Part shown: positions 42,680-54,869 of the stretch, piece by piece | Numbering within the stretch: the stretch's first letter is position 1 | How the letters are laid out: each line of letters opens with the position of its first letter | Origin: Dendrolimus kikuchii | Lineage: Eukaryota; Arthropoda; Insecta; Lepidoptera; Lasiocampidae | Length of the DNA: 64,000 nucleotides | Assembly (NCBI GenBank): GCA_019925095.2 | Contig: CM034389.1 | Span: 17,347,435 to 17,411,434 of the forward strand | Reading direction: 5' to 3' | Notes under the pieces: generated by a model | The model's input: the letters and a program-made list of their open reading frames with translations, nothing else | Database searches by the model: none | What the model was told of the DNA's origin: nothing | Made by a program: the position numbers and the translations under genes

Positions 42680-44680
42680 TTTTTATATTTGATTACAGTA
42701 ATTATCATATAACCTGATCAAATCATATATGTAATAACATTTTAAATCTAACTTGAAATACCAAATCTTTAAATTTCATTTTACCTATACACAAAAGAAC
42801 ATACTAGGCATCAGCTTTTAGCTACACTTGCTGCCAGAATTGTGTGTCCATCTATTTTCATTTCATAAGTCTCAAATTCCTTTGTAGCATCAAAGGACGT
42901 CTTCTTGTATTTATTGATTTCTTACATATCTTTTAGCTTTTGACTTCCAACCGAACGATTACAATGAATTTCGAAAAAAAATTTGTTTATTTGGACATCA
43001 ACATTGTGAAACCGAAGTCTACAGGGGGAACTTGAAATAGATCCCGCTAAGTATTCTATAGCTCTTTCTTTTACATTGACGGTCTAACTAAACCGATCCT
43101 TAAGTTAAAAATATATATATAGTTGATGTATTTTTTTTACGTATCACATCCTAGCCTTAATAGACGGAAAAGATATTCTTCTCATATTATTGAAATAGAT
43201 AAGAATTGTTTATTAATTTACCAACTTCAGAAAATAAGATGTTTAATAATCCAAATAAATTCATTACATAATTAAAATGAATATATGAAGTATCTTTTCT
43301 TTTGGTATTTAAAAATGAGTCACGATTCCGTCCACACCCGACTCGCTGCTACGACGATCAATAAGTGTTCAAAAAAAATATACGCGGGGATGCTGTTCTA
43401 CCTGTTGGATATGAGAAAAGCCGTAAAATATTGTTTTTATCGGAAAAACTTGTTGTCGTATAATACAGTTACTGTAACTTCATTAAAGCCTTACATTAGT
43501 ACGTGCACATTTCTTTTGTAAAACCCCACTACGTATTGGGAATTATTTAACAATATATTTGAATGAACAGAAAGACTAGTTTTAAGGTTGTATTTTAAGT
43601 GTTTTGTAGATACGGTACTTCGGGGTATCAATTATAGCAATTGAATATGTATTTATTTGAGGGAAACCGTTAACTGTTTTAGAATTTTAAAAAAACTGGC
43701 GTAAATCTAAATTTATGTCTGCAGGACCAGCCTTCATTTTAAGAGTGAATCAAAAACTCTCCGAGAAAATATTGTCTAAAATTATTAGACGTTATGCCAA
43801 TCGAGCCGGGTCCATAGAAATTACATGCATAAATAATTGCAATACTTATATACTTTTCCTTTCTTTTGTGTGCAAGTCTGACTAACAATACATGTGGAGG
43901 GTTCATCTTTAAAATACAACGGGGAAATTAAAAGCTACTAAAATTCGGTCAAATTGTTATAATACATATTTTTATATTATCAAATTAAAATTATCTAAAG
44001 GTAAAAAATATTTATTACAATTATGACTTTGCTCCGACTCAGCATGTTATTGGTGCGTGCCAATGCGTTGGCTATTTTACGAGATCATTCATCATAATCC
44101 TATAGTATTAATTACATTTTGACACTGCACATTTATTCGTGAGATAATCATCTGTTACACGTACAGTAACAAACAATACTAACCAGAGGAAAACCGTAAG
44201 GGTTTTTTACATATCCGATCATACAATCATGTATACCGTGGCGATTACATTGAAAATTAACAAAAATCCATAAATCTAAATCTTAGATACTGGTAGATGG
44301 CTAAAAAACTATAAAAACATGAACCCCCATTTTTGTCTATGTGAAATTTCTTATACACAGAAAGATTGCGCCTGAGGAAGATGAAGTGGAATAGTGCAAG
44401 GCACCACCAACCTCCAATCAGAGAAAATTGTTTTCTCGTTTTCATATACCCAATGTTACTAAGTACCTGATATAATGACTTCTGTTTATAACTGAAGTGA
44501 ATACCTATTATAGCTAACATTTTATTCTTCAATAGAAGATAATATATCTGTTTTGGTTTCTATTTAATGTGATTTGGAGATAAAGCATGTAAATAATAAA
44601 ATTACACACCAAAATAAACCAAGTAAAGTTTAAGATGATTATGATTCAGATTTTCTAAATCTCTTTGATGTTTCTAAATC
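42680..44680. other. intergenic, no feature seen
   Basis: AT-rich. No exon, RNA gene or repeat could be supported. Confidence 0.4.
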
Positions 44681-44682
44681 TA

Positions 44683-45094
44683 TAATATTATAAAATTGTG
44701 GTGTCTGTACATTGCGGATATTTAATAAAATAACTGGAATAAAGTACATAAACGATGGAGAACACAATGCATTTTTATAAATTTCTCGTGTTTGTCGGGA
44801 TTCACGTAAAAACTACTGGACCGATTTCGATGTGGTTTTCGCTGATCGACAGCAAATTCTAGACTTAACATCTTCGCTTTACTAACTATAACTTTTTATC
44901 CAGGGAATCCCGCTGGAAATTTCCCGGGAGCGGTTTGTAGTTGTTTGGGTGCATAAAAATTAGCCTATTCCAACACAGTTTTCACTAAAACAATGGCTTA
45001 CATTATTTTTTAAATGCTGCGATGCTTTGTGTCTCGGGAATTCTGTGTGAATTTCAAGTCAAGCATGGACAAAGTTGCGGGCATATCCTAGTAG
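44683..45094 (+). repeat. Helitron-like interspersed repeat, copy 4
   Basis: Inverse orientation to copies 1-3. It contains GGGATTCACGTAAAAACTAC, GACCGATTTCGATG and GCGGGCATATCCTAGTAG, the CTAGT end being Helitron-like. Confidence 0.6.
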
Positions 45095-46282
45095 CTAGTA
45101 CAGATAAGATCGAAATTTGGTCAAAAGCCTAAAAATGCCATTGGGATCCACATTAAGTCAGCTATATTATAATCAGTATACATATTGACACGATGTTTAA
45201 TAGCACCATAGAACGATTTTTATCCTTCACATCTGCTAATTAGCATTTATTATAATAAAGATGACAAATTCTTATGTCTTCTTATGAATGCCTGCATTAA
45301 AAAAAAAATCGCTAAGTATGCCATTGGAATCCTCAAAAATGGATTTGACAATGTGCCTGAAATTGGTTAGAACTTCTACAAAAACCATAAACATTTAATA
45401 TTTTTAAATAGTGCTAAAAAGGCATTAGGTATCATAATTTGATGACTATGCTATTGATTTTCTCTATGTACCCTTTTCTGTATTTAAAAATATTTTTGTA
45501 ATATTGATACTACTCTTAAATAGTAAAAGAGACTTCTATAAGTATCCAAATTTCATATATCTGCCACAGCAGGTCCAGGGATAATACATCAGATACCACA
45601 GACAGACACTGTAGTGTTCCAGAGGTTCCTTTTTATCTTTAGTTATCTGAACCCTAAATACAGATTAAGCTCACAGTTAAAATTACAGATAATAAAAATA
45701 TACTAAAATATCAATTTGAAAAATTTATATTTTAAGTTAATGTTTGGATTATTTTAAAAATACCTATTTTATATTTACATAATGTTGTAATAATAGTCGT
45801 CATAACTTAACATTATAACAAAATGATAAAAATTGGTAATTATGAGAATATGACATGTTCAATTAAATCTTTCAAATATTTTAGTTGTTAATTAAATTAA
45901 ATTATGACATTTTGCCTTATACATAAATAAATAATATACTTATTTGTTCAGATGACTGAGCAAAACATTTAATTCACAAAAGTTAAGGCTTGTTAGTATG
46001 AATATTTTGTAGCCAGTCTAAGTATTCGGGAACAATTAGAGATGTGTTAGATATGAGTAATCGTAACAACAAAAAACACTAACAAAATATACACTTTTTC
46101 ACATCACACTAAACTTAAAATATCTTCAATCTTATCCACACCATAGTTTAAAAATTAGAGAAGGGGACACAATTATGGAAGCTAATACCTCAGCATCTAT
46201 ATACTTAGATAAACATGTTACTTAAGGAAAATTGCTGTTTTCTTTTTAATGAAAATATGTTTTTCAATATTAATTTTTATAA

Positions 46283-46355
46283 TTGTTAGAATAAGTCTGA
46301 ATGGCGCTCTGTTGTTCGTGCCTACCCCGCAAGGGAACTGGCGTGAAGTTATATA
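46283..46355 (+). mobile_element. non-LTR 3' end fragment (same family as 1.36 kb)
   Basis: GAATAAGTCTGAATGGCGCT, then GCAAGGGAACTGGCGTGAAG, then a degenerate TATATGTATATAATG tail. Only the last 20 codons or so remain. No exact target duplication was found. Confidence 0.7.
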
Positions 46356-46365
46356 TGTATATAAT

Positions 46366-46472
46366 GTATAACGCCTATGGACATTTGTAACACCAAAGGT
46401 ACAAATGTGCTGCTGCTCTCTTAAGGGATACTGGAACCTGGCCACTAATGCCAGAACACAACTCAAGGTAGT
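46366..46472 (-). repeat. poly-A retroposon core fragment
   Basis: CGCCTATGGACATTTGTAAC, GCTGCTGCTCTCTTAAGGGA and GCCAGAACACAACTCAAGG match the family at 50.8 kb. It is truncated at both ends and directly follows the non-LTR fragment. Confidence 0.65.
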
Positions 46473-46479
46473 GTTATAT

Positions 46480-47460
46480 AGATTCCTACCTACTATTAAA
46501 TTGAACTTGTACAATCCCTCCTACTTCCAATCTTAGATTATGGCTATCAGCTACCGTGACGTCTCTGAAAGCCAACTTAACAAGCTTGATCACTCTGATG
46601 TCACCTCCACAACTTTTGTATCAGATTCATATTTGGTTTAAATAAATATAATCATATCTCATAATTTTGAGTTTAACAAAACTCAAGGCTTTCTGTCTTT
46701 CTTCACTGGAATGTTCATATACTGTCTTTTCTATATAATGTACTTTTTAACCAAAAACTCCTCATTATCTCAAGGAGTGTTTAAAATATCTACATATTGC
46801 ATCACTTCAGATCATAGGAAACTTATGTGCGATTCTTTGCTTATTTATTTAACATGATTAATATTTATTACACTTTTTATTTATAATCAAATGTAAGTCA
46901 GTACATGCAGGTAACAGATGGTATAGGTGTTCGAAGCTAAACTCAATTGTAGTGTATTCATTAGTTTTAAAATGAAATTGTTGTGATGTTTTTTTACCTT
47001 GGCCCCATAAAATAAAATAAAAAAGGTACATCCATTATTCAATTCTAAGAAAACAAAACCAGGATTTCCAGGACATAGCAAGGAAAAAGATATTTACAAT
47101 TTTTTTAATTAAAAAATAAAATGATGTTCAAGTAAGTAAATATCTATTAGTTTTAAGGTGTGTTTTGGTACTATTGATAAAAAACCTAGAGAAGAGTCTG
47201 TTAATCAGAACAATGTTCCATTGTGAAATATAGCTATTTATGTTAATGTTCAATGTGCATTGTTGATTACAGGTGTTGATATGATCAGTCATTTATCAGT
47301 CATTAGTATAAATAAAAATCAAATTCACTACAGCAACCCTAAGTGTTTATTTTTATTTGATCCTAGAATGTCCAGGGTACATCATGTCTATGATACCTTG
47401 GACAATTTTTCTTCTTTTTCTAGCAGCTATAAGTAAATCAGCTTTACAGAAAATTTACAA
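46480..47460. other. intergenic, no feature seen
   Basis: AT-rich. No gene or clear repeat was supported. Confidence 0.35.
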
Positions 47461-47472
47461 TTTTTATTAATG

Positions 47473-47620
47473 CATAGAATAAAATAGAATAGAAAACACT
47501 TTATTGTTCACCACGTACACATAAAATAAATAATTTACAGTAGTCACATTACACAGTAAAAGTAGGAGCAATGGACGGCTTATTGCTTTAGAGCGATCTC
47601 TTCCAGACAACCCGGGCTAT
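47473..47620 (-). repeat. lepidopteran retroelement 3' end, reversed
   Basis: AATAGAATAGAAAACACTTT, ACACAGTAAAAGTAGGAGCA and AGAGCGATCTCTTCCAGACA form a phrase that recurs in lepidopteran genomes as a non-LTR or SINE 3' end. Confidence 0.5.
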
Positions 47621-48368
47621 GGATTTTATGCATTATATAGTTAAATATCTAATTTATCCATATATGCATATTTTATGTCTTATACTCATCATTATTTTTG
47701 TTTTATGAAAATGTGAAAAACTGACTGGTAGAAATGGTATACTTTCTATGCTATTTATTTTGCAAAACTCACATGTTTTACAAAATTTTCTAATCCATCC
47801 AAAGGTTGTCTGGAAGAAATTGCTTTTCATGATAAGACTGCTTATTATTTTTATACCTAAACTGTATCTTTATGTTATACAATAAAAGTATATTCTATTC
47901 TTCCTGACAAATTGCACCTATGTAATTCAAGTAGTTTATGAGAAAAATGAGTGACAGAGGTCACATGAACATGATGATTTTGTAAGTGTTCTCTTTTTGT
48001 AAAATGGCTATGGGACCCTGACAAATGGTCATAGTGCAGCACTGCATATAGTGTTAGTCAAAACACATACTGGTATAATTTTCAACCATCAATCAAGTCC
48101 AAATTGCTGAAAATAAAGCTCTGTATCCATATTCACAGATCTTAGATACAAATTATCAGTATCTGTAGATATACATTTTTACTACCTCTGACATAGCTAG
48201 CAACAATCTACAAAAATAATTAATAATAGTTGTTTGTTTCTCACAGCATAAATTTGACATTGCACCAAGTTATATACATTACATTATAGACTGTAATGGG
48301 AAGTATTAATTCATTTCAATTATTTCAATAATAATTACTACTATAGTAAAAATGTAATAGTCAATAAA

Positions 48369-48423
48369 TCCTGTAAGGCAAGGAAAACCTAACAGTCTGT
48401 TAGGTTTTCCTTGCCTTACAGGA
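48369..48423. repeat. perfect 27-bp inverted repeat with one-base loop
   Basis: 48369-48395 and 48397-48423 are exact reverse complements around a single T (48396). The arm core is GTAAGGCAAGGAAAACCTAA. It is not simple sequence, and no other copy was noticed. Confidence 0.9.
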
Positions 48424-49193
48424 GTTAACAGTTTCATATATATAATTCATACTTAAACGACCCTGACCGGTTATGCTTCAAATAATACACCAAACCCATA
48501 AACACGTAATAATATATAGTGCTATTGTGTATTGTGTGCTTTGACTCAATGTCGTCATGCACGTGTCTATCTCGTTAAAAGGACATTGCAAAGCAAAGGT
48601 CCTATCACGCTAATGTCGAATAGTTATAACCTGTAGTAAGTAAAGAAATTACACAACGAAATCACGAAGGAATGCATTCTAGTGATGCGGTTCATGCGGT
48701 GAAAGGAGTGCCGAACGCTAACTTTAGATTTGAAAGTTACTAAAACCCCTTTTTACTTACATCCTACTTCATTGACAGACATTACATCGTTATCGAATCG
48801 CGTACGATAACGGCATGACTACGCACGACGAAATTAAGACGCACTAGTTTGATTGCTGATTAAACGCCATAAACTAATGTTAGCTCTGCGTCAGGGATCA
48901 TTTGAGCTAAAACTAAGTCAAGTCTAATATAAATTTAATAATGATATCGTCCTAAAATCAAATACACGATGCAGAAGAACAATCCAAAAATATATTTGCA
49001 GGCACTACGTTAGGATAGGAGCAAAAAACCTACTTACTGAGAATTCCAGTCTTTTGGTTGGGACAATAATTAAAAAAAAATATTTATTTATTTTCAAACG
49101 AAGGCTAATATAGTAAGGGCAACATAAATTTCGATTACAAAAATTTAGAATTAATCCAACCGCGCCGTGAAATCGTGTCGCCGGTTCGGGCAA

Positions 49194-49310
49194 AATGGCT
49201 GCTGCAAGGGGCACTCCTTCTATGCGTCACAGTCACAGATTTAAAGGAAATACGGCTTTTAAACATGGACACTTTAAAATAAACACGAAAAATTACATTC
49301 ACTCGGTATA
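49194..49310 (+). CDS. small ORF with good start context, function unknown
   Basis: CAAAATGGCTGC gives a strong insect start context. 38 codons (MAAARGTPSMRHSHRFKGNT...) end in TAA. The peptide is basic and His-rich, with no recognised domain. Position next to a GC-rich patch, divergent from the putative minus-strand exon, suggests a transcribed 5' region. It could equally be chance. Confidence 0.25.
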
Positions 49311-49326
49311 ATTTTAATGCACTTAC

Positions 49327-49475
49327 TTGTCGGAAGGGAAAAAAAGTAATTAAACCAGCAAATTCAACACAATTTCAGTTTTTCTCTTGCGGTGAACGAT
49401 AAATTACACTGACGGCAGCGGGGCCAGAGGGGAAACAAAACCGGAACAGGGTTCACATACTAGGTCGCCATATTG
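49327..49475 (-). promoter_or_regulatory. putative promoter and first untranslated exon
   Basis: On the minus strand a GC-richer stretch (GGCCCCGCTGCCGTCAG) runs into TTCCGACAA/GTAAGTG, a consensus donor at 49326. Such a layout suggests a non-coding first exon. The first supported coding exon downstream on that strand is 14-3-3 zeta, 7.3 kb away, so an alternative 14-3-3 promoter is possible. This is inference. Confidence 0.35.
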
Positions 49476-50832
49476 AATTACTAGAAAAGGAAGTACCCGT
49501 AATGTCACTTAAGAAAATATGCACTACTATACACAATTCCCTTTGGTTTACTAATTATGATAAGGATAGAGAATATATGTTAAAGTTATAAAACTTTAAA
49601 ATGTAATGACCTGAATCACAACCGGAAGTGAATATTTTAAGCGCGAATTTTATAAGTTACTATTTATTTATTTCAATTATACAATATTTCATTTTCGTGA
49701 AGCAAAATACTTAGCATACTTACATAATTATTATAACAACTTTTTGTAAAGAACCAAAATACAAAATTATCATACTGATAGTCATTTCAAACTATACAGC
49801 TCCAAAAGGCTGCTCAATAGTCTCGATCCCTGATTTTGTAAGAAAAATGACTATGGCACTCAGATGAAAATGCACAGTCATCTATCCTCATAATGCCCAG
49901 GTTTTGCGACGCTTTATTGAATTAAACGCGCAACGTCCTTAAAAAAGATTTTCATGGCTAAAACCCAAGACTTTGAACATTAAAAATTGTGCCTTACAAA
50001 AATAACCTAAAGTATGATTTTTTTTCTTGTCTCAGGTGAACGCGGACAAAAATAGAAAGAACCTTCTGGTAGACCTTTGGATCCAAATCACTAGACTTAA
50101 AACAACATACTTTTGACAACATCAAGTTTTTCAACTACCTTCAAAAATATCAAAAATTAAACTTAGAAACCGATTTAATAACCTTAATAAACAAAAAACC
50201 CTTTAAAATTAATAGAAACATTTACTTTACTATTATTTATTTAAAACATTTGAAACACTCATGATAGTCCTTATTAACCCAAAGGTCTATTAAAAGGTCT
50301 TAAATTTTGAATTGTGATAATTTTCACTATATCTCAGATCCATATAAAGTTTTTATACAAACAGCAAATTTAGAGTATAAGCACTTATTTTTGATAAGCA
50401 TATCAAAACAAATCGTAAAGATTTTATGAATACACTATGATTAATTATTGTCACACTCAACGATCTTGTTCGATGTGAAGTCAAGAAAGACAATTTTCTT
50501 TTATTTTGTTGGCACTGTTGCTTGCTTATACACAAAGAAAAACCTCGAACATACGTTCGGAGATATCACTTTAGAAAAAAGTGATAATTTGAAATTAGTA
50601 GCAATGGTTAAAATTAGGGTACTTAGAATAGTACCCTCGGCGCTTATTTCACGAAATTGAAGTTGGTGCCGGGCTTTGTTCTCCCTATTAAAGTACTTTT
50701 TTTTGGACCGTGGGCGCTAAGAGGCTATTGCAACTTAGATTAAAATAACATAATATATAGAATAGTATTAGACAGTTCTCCCAAATTGAATCAGATTGGT
50801 TAAAAGGCATAGTATTGGAAGGCCAAGTAGTA

Positions 50833-51155
50833 TTTTTTTTTTTTTTAAGGCAGGAGTTCAGCAGACAGGCAGACGGCCCACTTGGTGGAAAGCGGTTACC
50901 ATCGCCTATAGACTTTTGCAACACCAAAGGTGCTACAAATGCGCTGCTGCTCTCTTAAAGGAGACTGGAACCTGGTCACTAATGCCGGAACACAACACAA
51001 GGTTATTATGGCAGCATACTCTAGACCAGGGGTGGTCGCCATCCAGTCGAGCAAATACTCTACCACCTAGCTGTGGGTTGTTTAGTCGCCTCTTACGACA
51101 GGCCGCCGGGCCGCAGAAAATTGTATTCTTTCTCCGTTCCTGCACGGATACAATA
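50833..51155 (-). mobile_element. complete poly-A retroposon with 9-bp target duplication
   Basis: CAAGTAGTA at 50824-50832 and again at 51156-51164 flanks a 323-bp insert that starts with a T15 run on the plus strand, which is a poly-A tail on the minus strand. Core phrases are TTCAGCAGACAGGCAGACGG, GGAAAGCGGTTACCATCGCC and GTCGCCTCTTACGACAGGCC. This is the reference copy for fragments at 8.6, 9.65, 46.4, 55.7, 63.4 and 63.76 kb. No clear Pol III A/B boxes were found, so whether it is a SINE or a LINE tail is open. Confidence 0.85.
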
Positions 51156-51952
51156 CAAGTAGTAGTTGTATTCGCCACAAAGGCAGGCAAAGGAATCTTT
51201 AGTCCATACAGCCAATTCTGATGTTTAAGTCTTCGTATAATAGTCGCGCAGTTGTATTGTAGGCTACAACTAACGCCATTCAACGGAGTTCTTGTGAAAA
51301 CTCAAAAGGCCACATTTGACTATACAGTTCACATTTCTCCCAAAACACACAATTACTACTCAAAAACTATCAATATCCTACAACTATTGTTCATTTTAGA
51401 GTAATTTTACATATTTTTAGAAAATAAAACTGCACAGCACAACGTCTCCTTTCAGTTCCCGTCAAAAACTCATTTGAAGGCCAAATTCACAAAAGTTGAA
51501 TTTTCAAAATAAAAGACAAAAATGTATGTCATAATTATTTATTCGTGTAAAAACCGTGAACTGTATTGAAATGTAGCCTTTGAAGTTGCTACGAAAAGTC
51601 TGTTATAAGGTATTAGACGACTAATGCTAATTATTAATATTTAATTTATATATTTCCAAGTACAATATAAATTAAAGTTAAATATCAAAAATAAACTTTA
51701 TTTTACAAATGACGAGATTGTCTGGTTTACGATCTTTGTTTGCTTTTCATTTTACGAGGTACTAAAATTTTTATTGTCAAATATCGTGTTGTTATTTTTC
51801 TAAAGTTGTCAAATTCTTCCACAGCCTCGCAAAAGTCGCAAACATCCCAGTCAATCTATATCATACTCGAAAAATAAAAGAAAAATGAACGGAAACTAGC
51901 GCCGTGAAGAGCGCGAAAGAAATCAAAAATTATAAGTAGTTACCATTTAGTG

Positions 51953-52101
51953 ATGTCAGGAGCCTTAAGAACAGACGAGCGTGCATGACAAGAGTTATGA
52001 ATGTCAAAGAAGCAAGTGAGGTGTGTAAGAATAAGCCTAAATGGCGCTCTGTTGTTCGTGCCTACCCCGCAAGGGAACTGGCGTGAAGGTATGTATGTAT
52101 G
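51953..52101 (+). mobile_element. 5'-truncated non-LTR 3' end with 12-bp duplication
   Basis: TACCATTTAGTG at 51941-51952 and 52102-52113 flanks 149 bp of the same 3' end as at 1.36 kb (ATGTCAGGAGCCTTAAGAAC ... GGGAACTGGCGTGAAGG plus a TATG tail). The short length and clean duplication show target-primed insertion. Confidence 0.85.
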
Positions 52102-52596
52102 TACCATTTAGTGCACTTAAACTACGCTTAAGACGACGCTGTGCAATATCGTTGAATAATTACATCGCACTGACGAGATCATAAGAGCATAAATGAAACC
52201 ACAAATGATGGTAATGTTGTTGTGGTTATTGTATTATGATTTATTGTGAACCATTTTTTATATTTTTGCAATAAATTTTGGACTGTTACATAATATTCAT
52301 ATACGTTTTTTAAACTACAGTTTTATTGTCTTTTTCTTTATTCCAATTTACAACAAGTTATAACTTACAAGTACCATTTAGTAGAATTCATAAAATAATC
52401 GACTGCAGTGTAGCGCCATCTATCGGGATGGGTAAGTAATATTTTATGCTAGAGAGGCTTATCTTCTTATCTATTTTGTATTGTATATAGTGTATCTATG
52501 GTTGCTAACTCGCAATCGCTAAACATAACCTTACTTTTTCTGTGTTAAAGTTAAAACGTGACTTTTGAATACTTTTAATTAGGAAAATAATACAAC

Positions 52597-52624
52597 ATGC
52601 CGAAGTCTAAAAGAGATAAAAAAG
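52597..52624 (+). CDS. Mrt4: MRTO4 exon 1
   Basis: ATG at 52597 (context ACAACATG) encodes MPKSKRDKK and ends with one base of Val at donor GTAATT. Confidence 0.95.
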
Positions 52625-54845
52625 GTAATTTTTAGTTTTAACACATTAATTGTTTTAAAAATTCTGCTAATTTCAATTTGTTTACTTTCAGTGTCTCTCA
52701 CAAAAACAAATAAAAAAGGACTGTTGTTAAAACAAAAAACTATTGAAGATGTGAGAAACTCACTGAACAAATATGAGCACATTTTTGTTTTTACTGTTGA
52801 CAATATGAGAAACACAAAATTAAAGGATTTACGCAATGAATGGAAAGACTCAAGATTCTTTTTTGGTAAGAACAAAGTTATGGCCATAGCCCTTGGTAAA
52901 TCAAAAACAGACGAAGTAGAAGATCAATTGAACTTGGTAAGTAATAGTTTAGGGTTATTGCATAATTTAGTCGTGCGAGTCAGCGTCGTAAATAGCATCT
53001 ATACGACGCTGCTACGATGACCGTTCAGACTGTAACCAGTTTCATTTATGAATTTTCCTAGTGTCACTTGCGCTCTGAACTTCAGAGCGCAACCAACATG
53101 ATAGGGACCGCTTTCTAAACTAAAAAAAGTAAAATTACCATAAAATTTAGTAAAGATGTTAAAGACTGGTGATGAATGTAATTATGTATACCGTTTATCC
53201 TTTAGAAATGTGAGAATTTGTCTAGGGTACAAAGCTCAGTTTACAGGGCAATAGGAGGAAGCTATAACAATTAGATTATTACTAACTGCGCCCACAGTTT
53301 CTCCCATGTAGTGATGAAAAATCATTATATTTTGGATAATTCACTCTATATCTTTATAAATTATAGCCTATGTGTTATTCTGATGTGTAAGCTATATTAT
53401 TGTAGTTTCATCAAAATCCATTCAGTAGTTTTTGCATGATAGAGTAACAAACATACATCCATATATACATTCTTACTAACTTTTGCGTTTATAATATTTA
53501 TTATAGAGAGTTTCAGGGATTCAATTGCTTATTTCGACTTTTATTTTTATTGTTATAGAAATTAGACATGTTAATTTAAGTCAATATTTTGATAAGTTTG
53601 CATACTTAAAAGTAACAATGTGATATTTTAATAATAATTTTTAAGACCTATGATGTACCCATATTGATGTAAATAAATGATTGATCTGATTATATCCTGA
53701 AGCTGAGGTGTCACCTGCGATAATGTTATAGTTATTGACCGTGGCCAGATGTGTCTTATTTATAGTGTTAAAAATAACACCATTAAGAAACAGCTACATT
53801 AGTGTATATACACTGGTTATTTGTCAATATTTAATGTCAATTAACAATTAATAACACAATAGCATCATAAATAATGCATTAAACCCATCACTATATCTGC
53901 ATAACTGTCAATAATTATAACAGTGTCCCAGATGAATAAGTAGCATTAAGAAAAATAGTTATGTTACATTATTCAAAAATGCATTTTCAAATTTTACATG
54001 GGCAGCTGTCAAAAAGGATAAAAGGTCAGTGTGGTCTTCTAATGACGAATAGAGATGTGCCAGATGTTTTGAAATTTTTCAAGGAATATTCTGAACCAGA
54101 TTATGCTAGGTCAGGTTTTGTCGCCACCCGAGATGTAGTTTTACAACAAGGACCACTTGAAGACTTTTCACACACAATTGAACCACATTTGAGAAAGCTA
54201 GGCCTTCCCACATCACTAGAGAGGGGTGTTATTCATCTTATAAAAGAATATCAGGTAAATTAGTTTAATACTTACATTTTTAGAAAAGCACCTCTTCACA
54301 ATAGAATATTATCTTATAGTTAGAGATTATACAATATTCAGTCTATGATATTTATATCATAGACTGAAACTGAAAAAACCCGCTTTAAGGAATAAAATAA
54401 AAAACATATAAATTCATTTTCATATTTTGCTCGACTATAAATTATATGCCTTCATATCCTTTGCTAATATAGGCAAGCAGTTATTTAAGAAATGATGAAG
54501 TAATTTTTTTGAAAAAAACCTACTTGAATAAAGGACTTTAAGAATAATAATAATATTTTATTAGTTGAACATTGCTCAAACTAACTAAATAGTATTTAAT
54601 TTTTTAAGGAGCTTCTTTTGCCCTTTGTTTTACAGGTTTGTAAAAAAGGAAATGTTCTATCACCTGAACAAGCAAGTATATTGAAACTGTTAGGCATTCA
54701 AATAGCAAAGTTCAAAGTGATTATAAAATGTCACTGGACTAAAGGCAAGGGTTTCCAGAAAGATGTGGAAGTGAGTGATGATGATGAGGAAGTTGAAAAT
54801 GAAGGAGTTCTTGAAGATGAATCCATGGAAGAAGATGAAACATAG
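52597..54845 (+). CDS. Mrt4: mRNA turnover protein 4 / ribosome assembly factor (MRTO4), gene span
   Basis: Four exons (52597-52624, 52692-52936, 54006-54254, 54636-54845) join in phase to 243 residues. The start MPKSKRDKKVSLTKT and the phrases NMRNTKLKDLRNEWK, FFGKNKVM and LGLPTSLERG match the MRTO4 family. The family is an L10/P0-like paralogue that holds the stalk site of pre-60S ribosomes in the nucleolus until P0 replaces it. The C-terminus is acidic (DDDEEVENEG...), as in orthologues. Residue spacing across the exon 2-3 join matches human MRTO4 exactly. A poly-A signal AATAAA lies at 54863. Confidence 0.96.
52692..52936 (+). CDS. Mrt4: MRTO4 exon 2
   Basis: Acceptor TTTACTTTCAG; VSLTKTNKKGLLLKQKTIED to DEVEDQLNL; donor GTAAGT. 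It covers the RNA-binding L10-like core. Confidence 0.96.
53395..53520 (+). repeat. repeat tail in MRTO4 intron 2
   Basis: TCATCAAAATCCATTCAGTA followed by GTAACAAACATACATCC is a common lepidopteran repeat ending. Confidence 0.4.
54006..54254 (+). CDS. Mrt4: MRTO4 exon 3
   Basis: Acceptor CATGGGCAG; LSKRIKGQCGLLMTNRDVPD to HLIKEYQ; donor GTAAAT. The frame upstream of 54006 stays open but is intronic. Confidence 0.95.
54337..54368. repeat. 15-bp perfect hairpin in MRTO4 intron 3
   Basis: TTCAGTCTATGATAT and ATATCATAGACTGAA are separated by two T residues. Its role is unknown. Confidence 0.7.
54636..54845 (+). CDS. Mrt4: MRTO4 exon 4
   Basis: Acceptor TTTGTTTTACAG; VCKKGNVLSPEQASILKLLG, then the acidic tail ending ESMEEDET and stop TAG. 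Confidence 0.96.
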   Translation, partial: VCKKGNVLSPEQASILKLLGIQIAKFKVIIKCHWTKGKGFQKDVEVSDDDEEVENEGVLEDESMEEDET

Positions 54846-54869
54846 TTTTAGAATTATATTTGAATAAAT

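Noticed and set aside
50796..51283. Overlapping 141- and 116-codon ORFs on both strands
   Set aside because: Both lie in the 323-bp retroposon and end outside it without conserved features.
53961..54005. Upstream extension of MRTO4 exon 3 from an ATG
   Set aside because: Human MRTO4 spacing fits only if the exon begins at 54006 after CATGGGCAG.
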